A stretch of DNA of 12,450 nt from positions 1 through 12,450 of the forward strand of contig JAHHSJ010000055.1 in the NCBI GenBank assembly GCA_020025295.1, given 5' to 3'. The notes beneath the pieces are model-generated. The model made no database searches. It worked only from the letters and a program-made list of their open reading frames with translations, and was not told the DNA's origin. Shown here piece by piece: positions 1 through 6,095 of the stretch (the first letter of the stretch is position 1; every line of letters begins with the position of its first letter). A program made the position numbers and the translations under genes. The stretch comes from Oscillospiraceae bacterium (GTDB lineage Bacteria; Bacillota; Clostridia; Oscillospirales; Oscillospiraceae).

Positions 1-52
1 CAGCTGATTTGTAATCAGCAGGTCGGGGGTTCAAGTCCGTCCACCAGCTCCA
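1..52 (+). tRNA. tRNA-Thr (anticodon TGT), 5' part cut by window edge
   Basis: Only the 3' part of the tRNA is present. The anticodon stem GCTGA/TCAGC encloses the 7-base loop TTTGTAA, giving anticodon TGT (threonine). A T-arm with the TTCAAGT loop, the acceptor strand CACCAGC, discriminator T and an encoded CCA at 50-52 follow. The D-arm and 5' acceptor strand lie outside the window. Confidence 0.93.
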
Positions 53-61
53 ATTTTATAT

Positions 62-146
62 GGAAGAGTACCCAAGTGGCTAAAGGGGGCAGACTGTAAA
101 TCTGTTGGCACCGCCTACGATGGTTCGAATCCATCCTCTTCCACCA
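62..146 (+). tRNA. tRNA-Tyr (anticodon GTA)
   Basis: Complete class II tRNA. The acceptor strands GGAAGAG (62-68) and CTCTTCC (136-142) pair perfectly. The anticodon loop CTGTAAA carries GTA at 96-98 (tyrosine). A long variable arm follows the anticodon stem, as expected for tRNA-Tyr, then a TTCGAAT T-loop, discriminator A and an encoded CCA at 144-146. It lies 9 bases after the tRNA-Thr, so the two are probably processed from one transcript. Confidence 0.97.
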
Positions 147-180
147 ACCCGCAACTGTTTCAGTTGCGGGTTTTCTTTTA
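146..180 (+). terminator. Rho-independent terminator of the tRNA operon
   Basis: A perfect 12-bp inverted repeat (AACCCGCAACTG / CAGTTGCGGGTT) with a TTT loop is followed by a T-rich tract. It begins at the last base of tRNA-Tyr, so it ends the tRNA transcript. Confidence 0.95.
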
Positions 181-225
181 TTTTCCCGTGCTTTTCACAG
201 AACGGTGATTGTCAACTTGCAAATA

Positions 226-256
226 GAACAGTTGTTCGATTTACTGTGGTTATAAT
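226..256 (+). promoter_or_regulatory. LexA-like palindrome next to a TATAAT box (weak)
   Basis: GAAC-AGTT-GTTC at 226-237 resembles the Gram-positive SOS (LexA/DinR) box, which has GAAC and GTTC half-sites 4 bases apart. A TATAAT hexamer lies at 251-256. No convincing -35 box sits 17 bases upstream of it, and no recognisable SOS gene follows. This may be chance. It is one of the few structured elements in the otherwise unremarkable stretch 181-402. Confidence 0.2.
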
Positions 257-264
257 ATCACCAA

Positions 265-438
265 ATGGAGATAAAGTCAAGTACAAATTATCAAAATTAT
301 AGAATTGGATGCTGCGTCAAAGAACTTGAAGCAAAGGCACAGGCAGATGCAGGGATTCGATTCCTTTATTCGGATGCAATCCATCCTGCGGAGGGAAAAG
401 AATTGAAAAACCCGAGCTGCAATGGTAAAATATTGTAA
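265..438 (+). CDS. Possible 57-residue ORF of unknown function (doubtful)
   Basis: An uninterrupted frame runs from ATG at 265 to TAA at 436-438. The predicted peptide begins MEIKSSTNYQ and is mixed-charge with three cysteines, no hydrophobic segment and no motif I recognise. No Shine-Dalgarno sequence precedes the ATG, and the 3' end of the frame overlaps the yfcE promoter at 403-431. It may be noise or the remnant of an older gene in the spacer between the tRNAs and yfcE. Nothing else coding is visible between 181 and 467. Confidence 0.12.
   Translation: MEIKSSTNYQNYRIGCCVKELEAKAQADAGIRFLYSDAIHPAEGKELKNPSCNGKIL
403..431 (+). promoter_or_regulatory. Sigma-A promoter for yfcE
   Basis: TTGAAA at 403-408, a 17-base spacer, then TAAAAT at 426-431 with an extended -10 TGG directly before it. 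The predicted transcript start near 438 gives a leader of about 30 bases. Confidence 0.7.
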
Positions 439-467
439 ATGAGTGCACACAAAGGAGCGGTACCAAT

Positions 468-1028
468 ATGAAACTGATGATTGCCTCAGATCTGCACGGA
501 TCTGCTTACTATACGGAACAACTGCTGAAAGCCTATGAACAGGAACAGCCGGAAAAACTGCTGCTGCTGGGTGATCTGCTGTACCACGGCCCAAGAAATG
601 ATTTGCCCCGGGACTATGCCCCCAAAGAGGTCATCCGTATGCTCAATTCCATGTCAGAGCATCTCCTCTGCGTTCGCGGCAACTGCGAGGCAGAGGTGGA
701 TCAGATGGTGCTGGATTTCCCGGTGATGGCGGAGTACTGCTTTTTTATGGAGCAGGGAAAGACCATCTATGCCACCCACGGTCATGTGTTCGGAGAAGAT
801 CATCCTCCGAAGCTGCACGAGGGGGATGTGCTGCTGACCGGTCATACCCATGTGCCGGCCTGTGTCGACCACGGCTACTGGTACTTAAACCCCGGCTCCG
901 TGTCCATTCCGAAAAACGACAGCTGGCACGGCTATATGACCATGGAGAATGGTGTGTTTGTGTGGAAGGAGCTTTCCGGCGAGGTGCGTATGCGCTGGGA
1001 TATGAACACCCACAGCTTGGAACAGTAA
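468..1028 (+). CDS. yfcE: YfcE/MJ0936-family metallophosphodiesterase
   Basis: This 186-residue protein is a calcineurin-like phosphoesterase of the YfcE/MJ0936 class. These are cytosolic two-metal (usually Mn) enzymes that hydrolyse phosphodiesters in vitro; the physiological substrate is not established. All metal-site motifs are visible: D8-x-H10, G35-D36, the G71-N72-C73-E74 block, T103-H104-G105-H106 and G125-H126-T127-H128. NPGSVSIPK (141-149) follows, as in E. coli YfcE, which is nearly the same length (184). The match to E. coli YfcE extends through HGPRN (40-44) and EVDQM (76-80). The start is supported by AAAGGAG at 451-457, about 10 bases before the ATG. The gene is monocistronic, with a promoter at 403-431 and a terminator directly behind it. 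The family call is firm; the in vivo role is unknown. Confidence 0.95.
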   Translation: MKLMIASDLHGSAYYTEQLLKAYEQEQPEKLLLLGDLLYHGPRNDLPRDYAPKEVIRMLNSMSEHLLCVRGNCEAEVDQMVLDFPVMAEYCFFMEQGKTIYATHGHVFGEDHPPKLHEGDVLLTGHTHVPACVDHGYWYLNPGSVSIPKNDSWHGYMTMENGVFVWKELSGEVRMRWDMNTHSLEQ

Positions 1029-1032
1029 AGAT

Positions 1033-1066
1033 CAGTCCCCACAGCAATCGCTGTGGGGACTGTTTT
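1033..1066 (+). terminator. Terminator after yfcE
   Basis: A 13-bp perfect stem (CAGTCCCCACAGC / GCTGTGGGGACTG) with the loop AATC is followed by TTTT. It starts 4 bases after the yfcE stop codon. Confidence 0.9.
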
Positions 1067-1077
1067 CGGACAAATTG

Positions 1078-1115
1078 AAACGGAGATGCCGAAGCTTATC
1101 GGCATCTCCGTTTTA
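1078..1115 (-). terminator. Terminator of the M18 aminopeptidase gene (possibly bidirectional)
   Basis: A 15-bp perfect inverted repeat (1078-1092 with 1099-1113; core CGGAGATGCCGA) and a 6-base loop. On the minus strand it follows the aminopeptidase stop and leads into TTTCAATTT. On the plus strand it reads into TTTTAGTTT, so it may also back up the yfcE terminator between these convergent genes. Confidence 0.85.
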
Positions 1116-1128
1116 GTTTGCGTGAAAT

Positions 1129-2439
1129 TCAGTTCACCCGATAGCTTCCATCGGCAATGCAGGTGATTTCCGCCTCATAGAAGGAGCGGCTGGCCCGGAA
1201 CAGATAGTCCGGGTCCTTGCTGCCGGCAGTTTCCACACAGGCGTGCATGGCCAGCTGGGGAAGTCCCACATCCATCATAGGCACACTGACCTGAGCGCTG
1301 AGCAGATTGCCCAAGGTGCTGCCGCCGGGCATGTCGGCTCGGTTGGTGAATACCTGTACCGGAACATCGGCCCGCTTGCACAGCTGAGTGAGCAGGGTTC
1401 CGGTGAGGGCGGTGGTGGTGTATTTCTGGCTGGCATTATACTTCAGGACGATGCCGCCGTTTACCTTCACAGGGGAAACAGGATCGGCCTTGTCGGCGTA
1501 GTTGGGGTGAATGGCGTGAGCGTTGTCCGCACTCATCAGCAGGCTGTTGGCCAGTGCGGCGTAGTGCTGTTCCGGGGAGACGGACAGGGCGGACTCCATC
1601 CGGGCCATCACATCGGGGAGGAAGGTGCTGACCGCACCCTGACGGGTACCGCTGCCCACTTCTTCGTTATCAAACATACACCAAACGGCAGCCACGCCTG
1701 CGGGGGGCAGGACATCGAGGAAACCCTGGAATGTGCCCCAGGCGCATTCCAGATCGTCCAAGCGAGGGCTGCAAATGAACTCCTGCTCTGCGCCCAGAAG
1801 CACCGGCTTCTGTCTGGGGCAGAGGGTCAGATCGGCACCCAGAATCTGTTCCGGGGTGACGCCCAGTTCCTCGGCCAGCAGCTTTTTCAGGTCGGGACAG
1901 CCTTCCCCACCGAAAATGGGCTGCATATCCCGCTTGGGATTCAGCTCCCGGCTGGAGTTAATGGTGCGGTCCATGTGAATGGCAAGGCTGGGAATCACCA
2001 GCAGGTCCCGGTCAAAATAGACCAGACGGGACTGCAGTCCGTCCTCTGCGTCCACCAAGACCCGACCGGCGGCGGACAGAGGACGATCCAGCCAGCTGCC
2101 GGCAATCATGCCGCCGTAGCCTTCCACCCAGACTCGGGTCAGACCGCTGGCGTTTTTGTCGGGCTGAGCCTCCAGCTTGATGCGGTAGGAGGGGCTGTCG
2201 CTGTGAGAGGCAGTCATTCTCCAGCCGGTCAGAGGTGCAGACGGCATACGGAAGGCGATGATGCTGCTCTGGTTTCGGGTCGTGTAATAGTTTTTTCCGG
2301 CTTTCAAAGCCCAGACGCCGCACTCCTCCAAAGACTGGAAGCCGGCTTCGTCCAAACGGGCTCGGGCGCTGGCAACGGAGTGAAAGGGGCTGTGGCTTTC
2401 CTCCAGAAAGTTCATTAAATCATCAATTGTGTGACGCAT
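1129..2439 (-). CDS. apeB: M18-family aminopeptidase (aspartyl aminopeptidase type)
   Basis: A 436-residue cytosolic dinuclear-zinc aminopeptidase of family M18, which removes N-terminal residues, classically acidic ones, from peptides. Length matches the family (about 430). Visible family motifs are ASHSDSP (77-83; H79 and D81 at the first metal site), PRLDDL with D228-D229, DNEEVGS (257-263; catalytic E259 and metal ligand E260), SADNAHAIHPNY (303-314) and PGGSTLG (371-377). Near the C-terminus, H399 sits in GLPQLAMHACVE, equivalent to the family's usual 'P-x-LSMHS-x-RE' segment, though the RE is changed here. The start ATG is preceded by a perfect AGGAGG (plus-strand CCTCCT at 2449-2454). 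It has its own promoter and terminator, so it is monocistronic. Its likely job is recycling of peptides taken up from the gut. Confidence 0.95.
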   Translation of the reverse strand: MRHTIDDLMNFLEESHSPFHSVASARARLDEAGFQSLEECGVWALKAGKNYYTTRNQSSIIAFRMPSAPLTGWRMTASHSDSPSYRIKLEAQPDKNASGLTRVWVEGYGGMIAGSWLDRPLSAAGRVLVDAEDGLQSRLVYFDRDLLVIPSLAIHMDRTINSSRELNPKRDMQPIFGGEGCPDLKKLLAEELGVTPEQILGADLTLCPRQKPVLLGAEQEFICSPRLDDLECAWGTFQGFLDVLPPAGVAAVWCMFDNEEVGSGTRQGAVSTFLPDVMARMESALSVSPEQHYAALANSLLMSADNAHAIHPNYADKADPVSPVKVNGGIVLKYNASQKYTTTALTGTLLTQLCKRADVPVQVFTNRADMPGGSTLGNLLSAQVSVPMMDVGLPQLAMHACVETAGSKDPDYLFRASRSFYEAEITCIADGSYRVN

Positions 2440-2486
2440 CTAAAAAGTCCTCCTTAACCGGGATAGACCGGATCTGTTTCGATCCT

Positions 2487-2515
2487 ATTATAATGCGGAA
2501 GGAAAAAGCCTGCAA
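2487..2515 (-). promoter_or_regulatory. Sigma-A promoter for the M18 aminopeptidase
   Basis: On the minus strand, TTGCAG (plus 2510-2515), a 17-base spacer and a perfect TATAAT (plus 2487-2492). The predicted leader is about 40 bases and ends in the AGGAGG ribosome-binding site. Confidence 0.8.
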
Positions 2516-2530
2516 GGGAAACTATTTCCC
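2516..2530. promoter_or_regulatory. Perfect palindrome between divergent promoters (candidate operator)
   Basis: GGGAAA-CTA-TTTCCC, with 6-bp arms and a 3-base centre. It abuts the aminopeptidase -35 box and lies 28 bases upstream of the -35 box of the TetR-family gene. The position suits binding by a homodimeric regulator, possibly the TetR-family protein encoded next door. No experimental site is known to me. Confidence 0.4.
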
Positions 2531-2545
2531 ATAGGAGGAACGAGC

Positions 2546-2641
2546 ATGGACCGTCTGTTGAAAAAAGGCGGATCATCTGATATACTTCAAATAAGTACGA
2601 AGGCGAGGGCAAGCGTGGAGGCAAAGCGTGCCCTTCGTTAG
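2546..2641 (+). CDS. Possible 31-residue leader ORF upstream of the TetR gene
   Basis: ATG at 2546 is preceded by ATAGGAGGA, a near-ideal ribosome-binding site. The frame encodes a basic 31-residue peptide beginning MDRLLKKGGS. Its TAG stop (2639-2641) lies inside the TAGGAGG ribosome-binding site of the TetR gene, an arrangement typical of translational coupling. Against it, the best TetR promoter (2558-2586) lies inside this ORF, and transcripts from there would lack its start. It would only be translated from an upstream promoter, which I do not see. Confidence 0.22.
   Translation: MDRLLKKGGSSDILQISTKARASVEAKRALR
2558..2586 (+). promoter_or_regulatory. Sigma-A promoter for the TetR-family regulator
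   Basis: TTGAAA at 2558-2563, a 17-base spacer, TATACT at 2581-2586. The predicted transcript starts near 2593, giving a leader of about 60 bases. Confidence 0.7.
2597..2638 (+). promoter_or_regulatory. Leader hairpin adjoining the TetR ribosome-binding site
   Basis: ACGAA plus GGGCA on the left (2597-2611, with a 5-base GGCGA bulge) pairs with TGCCCTTCGT (2629-2638). The loop region carries a direct repeat AAGCGTG (2611-2617 and 2624-2630). The right arm ends just before AGGAGG (2640-2645), so folding could influence ribosome access. The regulatory role is inferred only from position. Confidence 0.35.
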
Positions 2642-2652
2642 GAGGCATACAA

Positions 2653-3219
2653 ATGTCGGACTCCAATCTTACCAAACGAGCATTGGCGCGTGCGCTGAAA
2701 GAGCTGATGCAGGAAGCTCCTCTGGAAAAAATCAATATCGGCCAGATTTGCGATAAGTGTGAGATGAACCGTAAGAGCTTTTACTATCATTTCAAGGACA
2801 AGTACGATCTGGTGAACTGGATTTTCGACATGGAGTTCAGCACTCTCTCACTCAAGCAGACGAATAACAACCGATGGGAGCCTTGGGAAGAGATTCTGAA
2901 TTACTTCTATGAGAATCGGGCGTTCTATCGAAATGCCTTGCAGGTCAAGGGGCAGAATTCCCTGTCAGAGCACTTCCGGGAGTATGCCTATCCCATCATG
3001 CGCCAGCGGCTGGAACTGCTCCTGAGGGAGCAGGAGGTGCCGGACTTTTATATCAACTTCTTCACTGACGGCCTGATTTGCTCGGTGGAGCGCTGGCTGC
3101 TGGAAAAGGACTCCATTCCGCCGGAGCGTTTCTTGGAGATGGTGAAGGTGGTCACCCAGCATCTGGCGGTCAGTATCATCCATGAGATGAAAGCAGAGGA
3201 GCAGCAGGAGCAGGCGTGA
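2653..3219 (+). CDS. TetR/AcrR-family transcriptional regulator (DhaS-like C-terminal domain)
   Basis: A 188-residue DNA-binding protein. Residues about 7-53 form the TetR helix-turn-helix: LTKRALARALKELM, then INIGQICDKCEMNRKSFYYHFKDKYDLV, with the hallmark SFYYHFKDK. The remaining all-helical domain (about 55-185) resembles the short TetR_C_8/DhaS-type ligand domain more than classical TetR. Some members, such as Lactococcus DhaS, are activators. The start is fixed by AGGAGG at 2640-2645, 7 bases before the ATG. It is followed by a strong terminator and then the radical SAM gene on the same strand. From my knowledge of the families, I believe such regulators often sit beside this kind of radical SAM gene, so control of that gene is a reasonable inference. 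Effector unknown. Confidence 0.88.
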   Translation: MSDSNLTKRALARALKELMQEAPLEKINIGQICDKCEMNRKSFYYHFKDKYDLVNWIFDMEFSTLSLKQTNNNRWEPWEEILNYFYENRAFYRNALQVKGQNSLSEHFREYAYPIMRQRLELLLREQEVPDFYINFFTDGLICSVERWLLEKDSIPPERFLEMVKVVTQHLAVSIIHEMKAEEQQEQA

Positions 3220-3251
3220 GCCATATTTGCACCTATATTGTGAATAGAATA

Positions 3252-3289
3252 CCCCGGGATAGACGTATGGTCTGTCCCGGGGATTTTTT
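3252..3289 (+). terminator. Terminator after the TetR-family gene
   Basis: A 13-bp stem (CCCCGGGATAGAC / GTCTGTCCCGGGG, one T-G wobble) with a 5-base loop is followed by A and six T. It separates the regulator from the radical SAM gene. Confidence 0.93.
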
Positions 3290-3327
3290 CGTTATTGGGG
3301 CGCGCGAGTGTAACGAAATGATCGGTT

Positions 3328-3402
3328 TGTCATAAATTGTGACACGGCGTCTTGGTTGTCCAATGACTTTTCGACCGATTTATCCTAGAATCGACTTATA
3401 AT
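3328..3402 (+). promoter_or_regulatory. Promoter region of the radical SAM gene with TGTCA/TGACA inverted repeat
   Basis: A perfect -10 box TATAAT lies at 3397-3402, but no acceptable -35 box occurs 16-18 bases upstream. Instead there is an inverted repeat TGTCA-N7-TGACA at 3328-3344 and further TGTC/TGAC half-sites near 3357-3366. A good -10, a missing -35 and upstream inverted repeats suggest an activator-dependent promoter. The TetR/DhaS-like regulator next door is the obvious candidate, by inference. Confidence 0.5.
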
Positions 3403-3436
3403 AGCTCGCAAACAGAGAAGAAAGGAATGGATTCAG

Positions 3437-4798
3437 ATGAGCAGTATGAAAGAAACGATGCAGCGCTTCGCAATCCAACAGGCACTGAACTATATTGAAG
3501 GAAATCCGGAAGAGAATCTGCCCAAACTGATGGCACTTGTGGATAAGTTGACCCCGGAGGAGTGGTATGCCTCACAGCGCAATGCCATCCGGAGCGCCAT
3601 TGAGAAAAAGGACAACTGGTATCAGCTGATTCTGAAGCTGTATGAGTTGGATCCCGGTGTCCGCAAGGCCTTTGTGGAGAATTTTCTGTTTAACGCCAGC
3701 CTGAAAGGCAGTGCCATCCAGATGGAGGCGAAAGAGAAGTACGGCTGCAATGTGCCTTGGGCCATTCTGCTGGACCCCACCTCTGCCTGCAACCTGCACT
3801 GCACCGGCTGCTGGGCGGCGGAATACGGTCATCAGCTGAATCTGACGCTGGAAACCATTGATTCCATCATCCGTCAGGGCAAGAAACTGGGTACTTATAT
3901 GTACATCTATACCGGCGGCGAGCCTATGGTCCGTAAGGCAGACCTCATCAAGATCTGCGAAATGCACCCGGACTGCGAGTTCCTCTCCTTCACCAACGGA
4001 ACTCTGATTGACGAGGACTTCTGTAAGGAAATGCTGCGAGTGAAGAACTTTGTCCCTGCCATCAGTCTGGAAGGCTTTGAAGAAGCCAATGACTCCCGCC
4101 GTGGCAGCGGCTGCTACCAGAAGGTGGCCAATGCGATGAAGCTGCTGAAGGAGCATAAGCTGCCCTTCGGTATTTCCACCTGCTATACCAGCCGGAACTA
4201 TGCGGACATCACCAGCAACGAGTTCTTTGATTATATCATTGACAGCGGAGCGCTGTTTGCTTGGTTCTTCCACTATATGCCTGTGGGAAACGGAGCCGTG
4301 ACTGAGCTGCTGCCCACTCCGGAGCAGAGAACCACGGTGTACCAGCGCATCCGCAGCTATCGCAAGACCAAGTCCATCTTCACCATGGATTTCCAGAACG
4401 ACGCACAGTATGTGGGCGGCTGTATTGCCGGCGGCCGGAATTACCTCCACATCAATGCCAAGGGCGATGTGGAGCCATGCGTGTTCATCCATTATTCCAA
4501 CTGCAACATCCATGATACCACTCTGCTGGATGCCCTGCGCAGCCCTCTGTTCATGGCATACCATGAGAATCAGCCCTTCAACGAGAACATGCTCCGTCCC
4601 TGCCCCATGCTGGAGAACCCGGAGCGGATTCGTGAAATGGTGAAAACCACCGGAGCTGTCAGCACCGACTATGAGAGCCCGGAGAGCGTGGATCACCTGA
4701 GTGATAAGACCACGCCCTATGCGGAGAATTGGAAGAAAACGGCCGATGAGCTGTGGAGCGCCTGCAAGGGCTGCAGCGGCTGCGGCAAGAAGAATTAA
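3437..4798 (+). CDS. Radical SAM / SPASM-like protein of unassigned function
   Basis: A 453-residue iron-sulfur enzyme. A helical N-terminal segment (about 1-105) precedes the radical SAM core, whose [4Fe-4S] ligands are C118-x3-C122-x2-C125 in SACNLHCTGC. The SAM-binding GGEP is at 160-163. A cysteine-rich C-terminal part follows: C329 (GGCIAGG), C348 (EPCVF), C356, C389 (RPCP), then a C443-x2-C446-x2-C449 tail. This pattern resembles SPASM-type auxiliary clusters. I recognise the family from Clostridia, where it is annotated only as 'radical SAM protein'; its substrate is unknown. No precursor peptide gene or recognisable partner is adjacent, so a peptide-modifying role is not supported. 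AAAGGA at 3421-3426 supports the ATG at 3437; an in-frame ATG three codons later is an alternative. It is followed by its own terminator. Confidence 0.88.
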   Translation: MSSMKETMQRFAIQQALNYIEGNPEENLPKLMALVDKLTPEEWYASQRNAIRSAIEKKDNWYQLILKLYELDPGVRKAFVENFLFNASLKGSAIQMEAKEKYGCNVPWAILLDPTSACNLHCTGCWAAEYGHQLNLTLETIDSIIRQGKKLGTYMYIYTGGEPMVRKADLIKICEMHPDCEFLSFTNGTLIDEDFCKEMLRVKNFVPAISLEGFEEANDSRRGSGCYQKVANAMKLLKEHKLPFGISTCYTSRNYADITSNEFFDYIIDSGALFAWFFHYMPVGNGAVTELLPTPEQRTTVYQRIRSYRKTKSIFTMDFQNDAQYVGGCIAGGRNYLHINAKGDVEPCVFIHYSNCNIHDTTLLDALRSPLFMAYHENQPFNENMLRPCPMLENPERIREMVKTTGAVSTDYESPESVDHLSDKTTPYAENWKKTADELWSACKGCSGCGKKN

Positions 4799-4846
4799 GA
4801 TACGGAAAGAGTCACTCCCTCTGATACAAATGTACGCAGACAAGGG

Positions 4847-4880
4847 AAACGGGCGAAGCACTTTGCTTCGCCCGTTTTTC
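4847..4880 (+). terminator. Terminator after the radical SAM gene
   Basis: A 12-bp perfect stem (ACGGGCGAAGCA / TGCTTCGCCCGT) with the loop CTT, flanked by AA and a run of T. Confidence 0.93.
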
Positions 4881-4947
4881 TGCTTTTTGGGGGTAGGATG
4901 GCAGTCACGGTAAGATGTAAATTCCAAGTGCCTTTTTTGATCGCTTG

Positions 4948-4956
4948 TGGTATGAT
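4948..4956 (+). promoter_or_regulatory. Extended -10 promoter for the M42 peptidase gene
   Basis: TGG-TATGAT at 4948-4956 is an extended -10 element. The correctly spaced -35 position shows no good match. Transcription would begin near 4963, about 30 bases before the start codon. Confidence 0.45.
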
Positions 4957-4991
4957 GATACTGCGCAATCAAAGGGAAGAGAGGAACAACT

Positions 4992-6032
4992 ATGAAATTT
5001 ACAGTTGATACCGAGTACCTGCTGGAGCGGCTGGAAGAGCTTGTGAACACCCCAAGCCCCGTGGGCTACTATGTGGAGATGAATCCGCTGCTGGAGCGAT
5101 ATGCCGCAGAGCTGGGACTTTCGGTGGAATTTGATCACCGTTCCACGGCCTATATCACGCTGGAGGGTGAGGATAATTCCAAGACCATTTTGGTGGGCGC
5201 CCATGCGGATACGCTGGGATTGATGGTACGAAAGATTGATAAGGACGGAGCCATTCGGGTCCGAAATCTGGGCGGCATCAATTATTGCAATCTGGAAGGG
5301 GAGAGCGTCACCGTCCATACCCGAACCGGAAAGACCTATACCGGCCTGATGTGCTGCCAGTCCCATTCGGTCCATGTCTTTGCTGATGCGAGAACGCTGG
5401 AGCGGAATGAGGACACCATGAAGATTCTGCTGGACGAGCCGATTCACAGCGAAGAGGATGTCCGTGCGCTGGGAATCCGGCACGGTGACTTTGTGTCCAT
5501 TGATCCTCGGTTTCAGGTGACGAAAAGCGGCTATGTGAAGTCCCGTTTTCTGGATGATAAGGCCGCCATTGCCTGCTGCTTCACCATGGCGAAATACCTG
5601 AAGGAGCACGGCCTGAAGCCCAAGTACCGCACCATTCTGGCGGTCCCTTATAATGAGGAAATCGGCTTGGGCGGAACCTATGTGCCGCCGGAAGTGTCGG
5701 AGTATGCCGCAGTGGATATCGGACTGATCGGCCCGGATTATGACGGAAATGAGTACGCCGTCAGCATCTGCGCCAAGGACAATATTGCGCCCTATGACTA
5801 TGAACTGACCAACCGCATGATTGCCTATGCGGAAAAGGCAGAATGTGATTATGCGGTGGATGTGTTCTTCCGCTATGGCACGGATGGCAATACGGCTATG
5901 CGCAGTGGTAATAATCTGCGTGCGACGGCCTTTGGTATGGCGGTCTATTGCAGTCACGGTATGGAGCGCACCCATATCAAGGGTCTGGAAGCGACCACCA
6001 ATCTGCTGCTGGCCTATGTTTTGGACATTTAA
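4992..6032 (+). CDS. M42-family metallopeptidase (glutamyl aminopeptidase / FrvX-like)
   Basis: A 346-residue member of family M42: cytosolic, usually dodecameric dinuclear-metal aminopeptidases that trim short peptides. Metal and catalytic residues are visible: H71-A-D73 in GAHADTLG, D188-D189 in FLDDKAA, E222-E223 in NEEIGLGG (catalytic base and ligand), D242 in AVDIG, and H328 in ERTHIKGLE. The M42 signature block with GGINYCNLEGE (94-104) precedes the inserted oligomerisation domain. Length is typical (340-360). The ATG is preceded by AGAGGA. It is the first gene of a probable two-gene transcript with the glycerate kinase 63 bases downstream; no terminator lies between them. It complements the M18 peptidase in peptide use. 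The exact residue preference cannot be read from the sequence. Confidence 0.93.
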   Translation: MKFTVDTEYLLERLEELVNTPSPVGYYVEMNPLLERYAAELGLSVEFDHRSTAYITLEGEDNSKTILVGAHADTLGLMVRKIDKDGAIRVRNLGGINYCNLEGESVTVHTRTGKTYTGLMCCQSHSVHVFADARTLERNEDTMKILLDEPIHSEEDVRALGIRHGDFVSIDPRFQVTKSGYVKSRFLDDKAAIACCFTMAKYLKEHGLKPKYRTILAVPYNEEIGLGGTYVPPEVSEYAAVDIGLIGPDYDGNEYAVSICAKDNIAPYDYELTNRMIAYAEKAECDYAVDVFFRYGTDGNTAMRSGNNLRATAFGMAVYCSHGMERTHIKGLEATTNLLLAYVLDI

Positions 6033-6095
6033 GGGGTAATATCCCTAACACATTGAAATTTGAAGCAGCGTGATAAGAAAGAAGGCGGATGTGGT

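Noticed and set aside
1243..2418. 391-codon plus-strand ORF antisense to the M18 aminopeptidase
   Set aside because: The opposite strand encodes a complete M18 enzyme with all motifs. The antisense frame has no ribosome-binding site and no recognisable domain, and is explained by codon bias in G+C-rich coding DNA.
3572..5050. 492-codon minus-strand ORF antisense to the radical SAM gene
   Set aside because: It runs through the radical SAM gene, the terminator and the start of the M42 gene; no motif and no start signals.
4905..5975. 356-codon minus-strand ORF antisense to the M42 peptidase
   Set aside because: Shadow of a well-supported peptidase gene, low complexity in I/H/G and no ribosome-binding site.
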